Shown here piece by piece: positions 1 through 5,402 of a DNA stretch of 13,989 bases. The position numbers were made by a program, and so were the translations under genes. The notes below the pieces were generated by a model that was given only the letters and a program-made list of their open reading frames with translations, made no database searches and was not told where the DNA came from. The first letter of the stretch is position 1; every line of letters starts with the position of its first letter. This stretch comes from an uncultured Oscillospiraceae bacterium. Its GTDB lineage: Bacteria > Bacillota > Clostridia > Oscillospirales > Oscillospiraceae. Location: NCBI GenBank assembly GCA_900752445.1, contig CAADVN010000132.1, positions 1 to 13,989 of the forward strand, in the 5' to 3' direction.

Positions 1-38
1 CAAGGGGAGCTGTCAGCGAAGCTGACTGAGGGGTCGCC
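1..38 (+). repeat. Palindromic repeat, left half, copy A (truncated by window edge)
   Basis: This matches bases 147-184 of copy B exactly. It keeps the 3' arm of hairpin 1 (AGGGGAGC), all of hairpin 2 (GTCAGC, loop GAA, GCTGAC) and the TGAGGGGT tail. The 5' arm of hairpin 1 lies beyond the window. Confidence 0.8.
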
Positions 39-70
39 GTTCCATTGCTTGGGCCGTGTGTTTACTGCGA

Positions 71-120
71 TCCCTCCGACACGGCTGCGCCGTGCCACCT
101 CCCTTTGCGCAAGGGAGGCT
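71..120 (-). repeat. Palindromic repeat, right half, copy A
   Basis: Read on the minus strand it has the same order of parts as the left half: a pyrimidine/purine hairpin (98-105 pairing with 111-118, loop TGCGC), a second hairpin with a 3-nt loop (80-85 pairing with 89-94) and a GGAGGGA-like tail (71-77). The stem sequences differ from the left half but the pairing is kept. The element is therefore an inverted pair of related half-sites, as in REP/BIME-type or MITE-like repeats. Confidence 0.7.
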
Positions 121-130
121 TTGGCGGGAT

Positions 131-184
131 AAAAGGCTCCCCTGCGCAAGGGGAGCTGTCAGCGAAGCTGACTGAGGGGTCGCC
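131..184 (+). repeat. Palindromic repeat, left half, copy B
   Basis: This 54-bp segment is identical to 598-651. Hairpin 1 is 136-143 pairing with 149-156 (loop GCGCA). Hairpin 2 is 158-163 pairing with 167-172 (loop GAA). The tail AGGGG repeats the 3' arm of hairpin 1, so the 5' arm could pair with either. An A-run (131-134) precedes hairpin 1, so the minus strand reads as a hairpin followed by T's. Confidence 0.85.
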
Positions 185-212
185 GTTCCATTGCTTGGGC
201 TGTGTGTTTACT

Positions 213-240
213 GCGATCCCTCCGACACGGCTTTGCGCCG
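213..240 (-). repeat. Palindromic repeat, right half, copy B (broken)
   Basis: Bases 213-232 equal 67-86 of copy A. The sequence then diverges within the second hairpin, and the distal pyrimidine/purine hairpin is missing. The DUF559 ribosome binding site (240-245) starts exactly where the repeat breaks off, so this is the junction between repeat and gene. Confidence 0.6.
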
Positions 241-245
241 GGAGG
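219..245 (+). promoter_or_regulatory. Possible hairpin hiding the DUF559 ribosome binding site
   Basis: CCTCC (219-223) is complementary to GGAGG (241-245), and inside it CGGC (228-231) pairs with GCCG (237-240), leaving a 4-nt bulge (224-227). The purine arm is the Shine-Dalgarno sequence of the DUF559 gene (7 nt before ATG 253). If the RNA folds this way, the broken repeat half would mask translation initiation. This is a by-eye fold with no energy calculation. Confidence 0.35.
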
Positions 246-252
246 AACAGTG

Positions 253-642
253 ATGCAGTACAAGGGAAATAAAAACCTTGTTCCCAGGGCCAGGGAACTC
301 AGAAAAGAGATGACCAGGGAAGAACGCCGGCTCTGGTATGAGTTCTTGCGCACCTATCCGGAGAGGTTCCAGCGGCAGAAGATACTCGGCAGCTACATTG
401 CAGATTTCTACTGCGCCAGGGCGAAGCTGGTAATAGAGCTCGATGGCTCTCAGCACTATGAGACCGAGGGAACGGCCAGAGATGAAGAGCGTACCAGATT
501 TTTAAAAGGCTATGGCCTTGAGGTCATGCGCATACCGAATAACGAGGTGAGCCGGAATTTTGAAGGCGTCTGCGAGAAAATAGACGAGACCGTCAAAAAA
601 AGGCTCCCCTGCGCAAGGGGAGCTGTCAGCGAAGCTGACTGA
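253..642 (+). CDS. DUF559 domain protein, Vsr/PD-(D/E)XK-like putative endonuclease
   Basis: 129 residues. ATG 253 is chosen because GGGAGG (240-245) lies 7 nt upstream; an in-frame ATG at 202 would start inside the repeat and has no such site. The sequence matches the DUF559/COG2852 family, a very-short-patch-repair-like nuclease fold: a basic N-terminal helix (R12-R33), then ADFYC with D51, VIELDG with E62 and D64, QHY with H68, and a final strand VMRIPNNEV (91-99). These acidic and His residues are the likely metal/catalytic set by analogy with Vsr; actual substrate and activity are unknown for the family. Residues 116-129 and the stop codon are encoded by repeat copy C, so the natural C-terminus may have been replaced. 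GC is visibly lower than in all neighbours, suggesting acquisition with the flanking repeats. No promoter is visible. Confidence 0.75.
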   Translation: MQYKGNKNLVPRARELRKEMTREERRLWYEFLRTYPERFQRQKILGSYIADFYCARAKLVIELDGSQHYETEGTARDEERTRFLKGYGLEVMRIPNNEVSRNFEGVCEKIDETVKKRLPCARGAVSEAD

Positions 643-651
643 GGGGTCGCC
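598..651 (+). repeat. Palindromic repeat, left half, copy C, overlapping the DUF559 3' end
   Basis: Identical to 131-184 over 54 bp. Hairpin 1 is 603-610 pairing with 616-623; hairpin 2 is 625-630 pairing with 634-639. The frame of the DUF559 gene runs through it and stops at TGA 640-642 inside the tail. Seven A's (595-601) precede hairpin 1, so on the minus strand this copy has the form of an intrinsic terminator: an 8-bp GC-rich stem followed by a T-run. The M32 gene starts 24 nt after it. Confidence 0.85.
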
Positions 652-675
652 ATCACATATTTGGAGGACACATAC

Positions 676-2172
676 ATGACATTTGAAGAAGCCAGAGGAA
701 ACCTCAAAGACCTTGAGCTGCGCGAGTTCGCGTACAACCACGCCGCCGGTATGCTCTACTTCGACGGCGTCACGGCGGCGCCGAAGGGGACTTACGTCTC
801 CCGCGGCAAGACGCTCTCGGTGCTCAATGAGGAGATATACAAGCTCTCGAGCAGCGAGGCCGCGCACGAGACGCTCCGCGTGCTCGCGGAGCACATGGAC
901 GAGCTCACCGAGCCCGAGCGCCGCATCGTCGAGCTGCGCGAGAAGGCCCTGCGCTTTCGCAGCCGCGTGCCCATGGACGAGTACGTCGCCTACCAGGAGC
1001 TGCTCAACGAATCCGCCACCGTCTGGCGCGAGGCCAAGGCGAAGTCCGACTTCGCCCTGTTCCAGCCCGTGCTGGAGAAGATCGTCGCCGCCAAGCGCCG
1101 CTTCGCCGGGCTCGTCGAGCCCGACAAGGACGCCTACGACTTCTGGCTCGACAACTACGAGGAGGGCATGAGCCAGGAGTTCTGCGACAGCTTCTTCGCC
1201 CGGCTCCGCGAGAAGCTCGTGCCGCTCATAGCCCGCGTCGGCGCGGCGGAGCAGCCGGATACCTCGCTTTTGGGCGTCCTCTTCCCGCTCGAGAAGCAGG
1301 CGGAGCTCTCCGGCTGGCTCATGCGCTTTCTGGGCCTCGACCCCGAGCGCTGCGGCCTCACCACGACGGAGCACCCCTTCACCATAGACTTTTCCCGGCA
1401 CGATGTCCGGATAACGACAAAGTATTATGAAAACGCCTTCGCGTCGTCCATGTTCAGCGTCGTGCACGAGGGCGGGCACGCGCTCTATGAGCTCGGCACG
1501 GGCGAGGACTACGCCTTCACGCAGCTGGGCCGGGGCGTGTCCATGGCCGTGCACGAGAGCCAGTCGCGGTTCTATGAGAACATCATAGGCCGGTCGCGGG
1601 CCTTCTGCGGCCTCGTGTGGCCGGAGCTCACGCGGCTCTGCCCGGAGCTCGGCAGGTACGATGCGGAGCAGTTCTGGCGCGCGGTGAACGCGGCGAAGCC
1701 GGGGCTCATACGCATCGAGGCGGACGAGCTCACCTACAGCCTGCACATCATGGTGCGCTACGAGCTCGAGCGCGCGCTTATGCACGGCGAGGCGAAGGTC
1801 AGCGAGCTGCCCGAGCGCTGGAACGCACTGTATAAGCAATACCTCGGCGTGGACGTGCCGGACGACGCGCACGGGGTCTTGCAGGATTCGCACTGGTCGG
1901 GCGGCGATCTCGGCTACTTCCCGAGCTACGCCCTGGGCAGCGCCTACGGCGCGCAGCTGGTCTCGCGCATGAAAGAGAGCGTGGACGTGGACGCCGCCGT
2001 CGCCTCGGGCGACCTCGCGCCGGTGAATTCTTGGCTGGGCGGGCGCATCTGGCAGTACGGCAGCCTTAAAAAGCCCTCGGAGCTCATCCGCGCGGCCCTG
2101 GGCGGGGACTTCGACCCGGGCTACTATACGGACTACCTCGAGGCCAAAATGCGCGAGGTGTACAGGCTCTGA
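676..2172 (+). CDS. M32 family metallocarboxypeptidase (thermostable carboxypeptidase 1 family)
   Basis: 498 residues, the usual length of the family. ATG 676 has GGAGG (663-667) 8 nt upstream; TTG 661 would overlap that site and is rejected. M32 enzymes are cytoplasmic zinc/cobalt carboxypeptidases that trim C-terminal residues from peptides. All family signature motifs are present: HPF (233-235), DVRIT for DxRxT (243-247), HEGGH for HExxH (264-268, two metal-binding His and the catalytic Glu), HESQS (293-297, with Glu294 the probable third ligand), an IRIEAD segment near residue 350, and GVLQDSHW (400-407). No signal peptide. The stop shares one base with the ybeY start, so the two genes are probably co-transcribed. 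No promoter was recognised; it would have to lie in or before the repeat region, or in the DUF559 gene. Confidence 0.95.
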   Translation: MTFEEARGNLKDLELREFAYNHAAGMLYFDGVTAAPKGTYVSRGKTLSVLNEEIYKLSSSEAAHETLRVLAEHMDELTEPERRIVELREKALRFRSRVPMDEYVAYQELLNESATVWREAKAKSDFALFQPVLEKIVAAKRRFAGLVEPDKDAYDFWLDNYEEGMSQEFCDSFFARLREKLVPLIARVGAAEQPDTSLLGVLFPLEKQAELSGWLMRFLGLDPERCGLTTTEHPFTIDFSRHDVRITTKYYENAFASSMFSVVHEGGHALYELGTGEDYAFTQLGRGVSMAVHESQSRFYENIIGRSRAFCGLVWPELTRLCPELGRYDAEQFWRAVNAAKPGLIRIEADELTYSLHIMVRYELERALMHGEAKVSELPERWNALYKQYLGVDVPDDAHGVLQDSHWSGGDLGYFPSYALGSAYGAQLVSRMKESVDVDAAVASGDLAPVNSWLGGRIWQYGSLKKPSELIRAALGGDFDPGYYTDYLEAKMREVYRL

Positions 2173-2657
2173 TGGACGTGAAGGTGATGCTCAGCCGCAC
2201 GCGGCCCGGCCTCGGCCACAACGAGGCGCGGCGGCTCATACAGCGGGCGATAAGGGCGGCGCTCAGGGAGGAAAAGGTCCCGGACGATTGCGAGGTCAGC
2301 GTACTGCTGACGGACAACGAGGGCATACACGAGTTAAACCGCGGCTACCGCGGCGTGGACAGGCCCACGGACGTTTTGAGCTTCCCGGCAAACGAGCTCG
2401 CGCCGGGCGAGTTCGACGCGGCGCTGTGCGAGGAGGATGCGGAGACGGGGCGGCTCTTTCTCGGCGACATGGCGATATCGCTTGAAAAATGCGAGGCGCA
2501 GGCGGTAGAATATGGACACAGCTTCGAGCGCGAGCTCATGTACCTCACCGTGCACAGCACGCTGCACCTGCTCGGCTACGACCACGTGGACGAGGGCGAG
2601 ATGAAGCGTCAGATGCGCGGCAGGGAGGATGTAATAATGTCGCGGCTCGGGGTCTGA
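2172..2657 (+). CDS. ybeY: YbeY endoribonuclease (rRNA maturation factor)
   Basis: 161 residues. YbeY is a zinc-dependent single-strand endoribonuclease needed for 16S rRNA 3'-end processing and 70S quality control. The hallmark H-x3-H-x5-H zinc site is visible as H128, H132 and H138 in the stretch HSTLHLLGYDH. Upstream is the family segment DRPTDVLSFP, and FLGDMAIS precedes the metal site. The start ATG overlaps the M32 stop (TGATG). Era, another small-subunit assembly factor and a known YbeY partner in other bacteria, lies two genes downstream. Confidence 0.95.
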   Translation: MDVKVMLSRTRPGLGHNEARRLIQRAIRAALREEKVPDDCEVSVLLTDNEGIHELNRGYRGVDRPTDVLSFPANELAPGEFDAALCEEDAETGRLFLGDMAISLEKCEAQAVEYGHSFERELMYLTVHSTLHLLGYDHVDEGEMKRQMRGREDVIMSRLGV

Positions 2658-2682
2658 GCCGCAAGGGGAGAAAGAGAGAGGT

Positions 2683-3576
2683 ATGAAAAAGGGGGCCTGG
2701 GCCGTGCTCCTGAGCTATGTGCTCTGGGGCGTGTTCCCGATATACTGGAAGCTGCTGGCGGACGTGGACTCGGTGTACGTGCTCTGCTGCCGAATCGTGT
2801 TCTCGCTGGTGGTGAGCCTCATAGTGGTGCCGGCCTGCGGCAAGTGGGGCGAGGCCATGCGCGTGCTGCGGGACAGGCGGCTGCGGCGGCGGATGCTCGC
2901 CTGCGGGCTGTTCATCAGCTTCAACTGGGGCGCGTTCATCTACTGCGTGGCCTCGAACCGGGTGCTGGACGCGAGCCTGGCGTACTATATCAATCCGATT
3001 TTGGCGATACTCATGGGCTTTGTCGTGTTCCGCGAGAGGCTCACGGCGGCGCAGTGGACGGCCGTGGCGCTGGCCGCGGCGGGCGTGGCCGCGCCCATGG
3101 TGATGGAGGGGCAGTTCCCGCTGCTTGCGGTGCTTATAGGCCTGTCGTTCGCCATCTACGGCGCGATAAAGAAGAAGGCCGACGTGCCAGGGGACGTGTC
3201 CACCTTCCTCGAGACGCTGCTGGTCTCGCCCATAGCGCTGGCCGTCATCGTGGCCATGGAGCTGCGCGGCGGGCCGCTGAGCACGGGGCAGGTCGCGGGC
3301 TGGCGGCTCATACTGCTGCCGCTGGCCGGGGCCGTGACCTACCTGCCGCTGTTTTTGTACTCGGCGGGCATCAGGACGACCTCGATGTCGCTCTCGGGCA
3401 TACTCATGTACATAAACCCGACCTTGCAGCTGCTGTGCGGCGTGCTGCTGTACGATGAGACGATGAGCCCGGCCATGACCGTGGCCTTCGTCTGCGTGTG
3501 GCTCGCGACGATAGTCTTCGTCGCCGGCGGCGAGATAGCGAGGAGAAGGGCAAAGGTGGAGTGCACAGATGGATAA
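2683..3576 (+). CDS. rarD: RarD-type EamA/DMT superfamily transporter
   Basis: 297 residues, the length of the RarD family. The N-terminus with YVLWGVFPIYWKLL is typical of RarD, and about ten hydrophobic segments span the protein, in keeping with the two-EamA-repeat DMT fold of the inner membrane. RarD homologues are often annotated as chloramphenicol-sensitivity proteins, but their natural substrate is not established. A GAGAGG-type site lies just before ATG 2683, and 25 nt separate it from ybeY. Its 3' end overlaps the start of era by 8 bases. Many Firmicutes have dgkA and cdd between ybeY and era; here this transporter takes that place. Confidence 0.88.
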   Translation: MKKGAWAVLLSYVLWGVFPIYWKLLADVDSVYVLCCRIVFSLVVSLIVVPACGKWGEAMRVLRDRRLRRRMLACGLFISFNWGAFIYCVASNRVLDASLAYYINPILAILMGFVVFRERLTAAQWTAVALAAAGVAAPMVMEGQFPLLAVLIGLSFAIYGAIKKKADVPGDVSTFLETLLVSPIALAVIVAMELRGGPLSTGQVAGWRLILLPLAGAVTYLPLFLYSAGIRTTSMSLSGILMYINPTLQLLCGVLLYDETMSPAMTVAFVCVWLATIVFVAGGEIARRRAKVECTDG

Positions 3577-4453
3577 AAATGCAATGATAACCATAGCGGG
3601 CCGCCCCAACGTGGGCAAGAGCACGCTGACGAACGCCCTCGTGGGCGAGAAGGTGGCCATAGTCTCAAATAAGCCGCAGACGACGCGAAACAGGATAACG
3701 GCGATAATAAACCGGGGCGACACCCAGCTCGTGCTCATGGATACGCCGGGCTTCCACCGCGCGCGGACGCGGCTTGGCGAGTACATGGACAAGGTCGTGC
3801 GCGAGAGCGTCGCGGACGTGGACGCCGTCGTGCTGGTCGTGGAGCCGATAGCCTCACTGGGGCCGCAGGAGACGGAGCTCATACGCCAGATACGCGCGTC
3901 GCGCTCGCCGTCCGTGCTCGCCATAAACAAGATAGACACGGTGGAAAAGCCGGAGCTCCTGTCCGTCATCTCGGCCTACGCGCAGGCGCATAACTTTGAC
4001 GCCATCGTGCCCATCTCGGCGAAGAAGGGCGACGGGCTCGAGGCGCTCATGTCGGAGCTTGAGAAGTTCGCCCAGCCGGGGCCGCACCTGTTTCCAGAGG
4101 ACATGTACACCGACCAGCCGGAAAAGCAGCTGTGCGCCGAGCTTTTGCGCGAAAAGCTGCTCTGGTGCCTGGATAAGGAGGTGCCGCACGGCACGGCGGG
4201 GGAGATAACGCGCTTTTACGAGCGCGAGGACGGCGTCATCGAGCTGGACGCGACCATCTACTGCGAAAAGGCCAGCCACAAGGGCATAATAATAGGCAAA
4301 AACGGCGCCATGCTCGGCAAGGTGGGCGAAATGGCGCGTAAGGACATGGAGGACATCCTGGGCACGAAGGTGTTTTTGAAGACCTGGGTGAAGGTGAAGG
4401 AGAACTGGCGCGACTCCCAGCCGCTTTTGAGGAACTTCGGCTTCAACGATTAA
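3569..4453 (+). CDS. era: GTPase Era, 30S ribosome assembly
   Basis: 294 residues. Era is an essential Ras-like GTPase that binds the 3' end of 16S rRNA and guides 30S maturation. The G domain shows G1 GRPNVGKS (11-18), G2 around the Thr-rich segment near residues 38-44, G3 DTPG (58-61), G4 NKID (120-123) and G5 SAK (150-152). The C-terminal KH domain carries the RNA-binding GKNG loop (243-246). The start overlaps rarD by 8 bases, with GGTGGAG a few bases upstream. Isoleucine codons are strikingly skewed: I count 15 ATA and 6 ATC among 21. Confidence 0.97.
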   Translation: MDKNAMITIAGRPNVGKSTLTNALVGEKVAIVSNKPQTTRNRITAIINRGDTQLVLMDTPGFHRARTRLGEYMDKVVRESVADVDAVVLVVEPIASLGPQETELIRQIRASRSPSVLAINKIDTVEKPELLSVISAYAQAHNFDAIVPISAKKGDGLEALMSELEKFAQPGPHLFPEDMYTDQPEKQLCAELLREKLLWCLDKEVPHGTAGEITRFYEREDGVIELDATIYCEKASHKGIIIGKNGAMLGKVGEMARKDMEDILGTKVFLKTWVKVKENWRDSQPLLRNFGFND

Positions 4454-4510
4454 ATATTCCCATCGCTAAAGCCGCGCCGGCTGCAAAAACTAGGCCCAGA
4501 GGTGATGATC

Positions 4511-4645
4511 GTGAAGGTCGAGGGCTTTTGGGCGCTGTTTCGTGAGACGGGCGAGCCGGTGTACTGGCTCATGAGCCGCGAGGACAGGACGAAGGACAGG
4601 CAGAAGGAGACGAAGGAGCGGCAAAAGCCCTGCCGCTCCGACTGA
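4511..4645 (+). CDS. yqzL: YqzL-like microprotein between era and recO
   Basis: 44 residues. GTG 4511 is preferred because AGAGGTG (4498-4504) sits 6 nt upstream; the in-frame ATG 4505 directly abuts that site. The core EGFWALFRETGEPVYWL resembles the YqzL family (aromatic-LF-xxTG-x-x-x-aromatic-L), and small YqzL genes occur in this era-recO position in Bacillus and clostridia. After it comes a highly charged tail (residues about 22-44, rich in R, K, E, D) that is longer than in the Bacillus protein. The function is unknown for the family. Position and motif support the call; with so short a protein the sequence match alone would not be decisive. Confidence 0.72.
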   Translation: MKVEGFWALFRETGEPVYWLMSREDRTKDRQKETKERQKPCRSD

Positions 4646-4663
4646 GAATGCGAGGCGATACAT

Positions 4664-5401
4664 ATGTACCACACGACAAGGGGCCTCATCCTGCGCGAGG
4701 CCAAGTACAAGGAATCGGACAAGATACTCACCATCCTGACGGAGACTGAGGGCAAGCTGACGGCGAAGGCCCGCGGCGTGGCGCGCACAAGGAGCAAGCT
4801 TTCGGCGGCGACGCAGCTTTTGTGCTTTTCGGAGCTGACGCTCTTCGGCAATAAGGGCTACTGGACGATAAACGAGGCCACGACGGTGGAGCAGTTCCGG
4901 GGCCTGCGCGGCAAGCTCGAGCTGCTGGCGCTGGGCAGCTATATAGCCGAGCTGCTCGAGGCGGTGTCGGACGAGGACTGCCCGGAGCCGGAGATATTGC
5001 AGCTGGGGCTCAACAGCCTCTACGCGCTCTCGGAGGGCGTCTGCCCGCCCGAGCAGGTGAAGGCGGCCTTCGAGCTGAGGCTCATGTGCCTTTCGGGCTA
5101 CCGGCCGGAGCTGGAGGGCTGCGCCAGCTGCGGCAGGGCGGACATCGAAAACGGCTGGCTCCTGCCCGCGCACGGCGAGCTCTACTGCTCCGACTGCCCG
5201 AGGCCGGACGGCCTGGCCGTGGACGCGGACGTCATAAGGGCCATGCGCTATATCGTGGACGCCGAGCCGAAGAAGGTGTTCGCCTTCAAGCTCGACGCCG
5301 AGGCCCTGCGCCGGCTGGGCCAGGTCTGCGAGGCATATCTGCTCTACGAGCTGGACCGGGGCTTCGCCAGCCTCGACTACTACAAGAGGGTTAGGAAATA
5401 A
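4664..5401 (+). CDS. recO: DNA repair protein RecO
   Basis: 245 residues, normal for RecO. RecO works with RecR (and RecF) to load RecA onto SSB-coated single-stranded DNA and to anneal strands. The N-terminal OB-fold is recognisable from TRGLILREAKYKESDKILTI and the GVARTRSK segment. The helical C-terminal domain carries a four-cysteine zinc site, C153-x2-C156 and C175-x2-C178, common in Firmicutes RecO. GAGG (4652-4655) lies 8 nt before ATG 4664. It follows yqzL by 18 nt and ends one base before the mutS2 start. Confidence 0.95.
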   Translation: MYHTTRGLILREAKYKESDKILTILTETEGKLTAKARGVARTRSKLSAATQLLCFSELTLFGNKGYWTINEATTVEQFRGLRGKLELLALGSYIAELLEAVSDEDCPEPEILQLGLNSLYALSEGVCPPEQVKAAFELRLMCLSGYRPELEGCASCGRADIENGWLLPAHGELYCSDCPRPDGLAVDADVIRAMRYIVDAEPKKVFAFKLDAEALRRLGQVCEAYLLYELDRGFASLDYYKRVRK

Positions 5402-5402
5402 G

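Larger units (their letters stand above)
1..232. repeat. Tandem direct repeat of a composite palindromic element
   Basis: Bases 1-86 and 147-232 are direct repeats with one mismatch (C55 versus T201), giving a 146-bp unit that is cut by the window start. Each unit holds a left double-hairpin half, a 32-nt spacer (39-70 and 185-216) and a right half of similar architecture in inverted orientation. The first unit has a complete right half. The second breaks off after base 232, where the DUF559 gene region follows. I see no protein-coding gene in bases 1-252: the open frame across 45-272 merely reads through the repeats and has no ribosome binding site. Confidence 0.85.

Noticed and set aside
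45..272. 75-codon + strand frame across the repeats
   Set aside because: It encodes only the repeat units twice over, has no ribosome binding site and overlaps the DUF559 start.
1..651. CRISPR array suggested by three repeat copies
   Set aside because: Spacing is irregular (one spacer is a gene), the repeats are 54-bp double hairpins, the intervening sequence of copies A and B is itself repeated, and no cas gene is present.
502..1893. 463-codon open frame on the minus strand across the M32 gene
   Set aside because: It lies antisense to a gene with all M32 motifs. Its translation is low-complexity, rich in R, H, A, L and E, as expected for the shadow of a GC-rich coding region.
2545..3969. 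474-codon minus-strand open frame across rarD and era
   Set aside because: The translation is rich in R, H, P and Q with no domain, and it spans parts of three genuine + strand genes.
4470..4482. Hairpin AGCCG-CGC-CGGCT after era as a terminator
   Set aside because: The stem is only 5 bp and no T-run follows; it lies in a gap of under 60 nt within an apparent operon.
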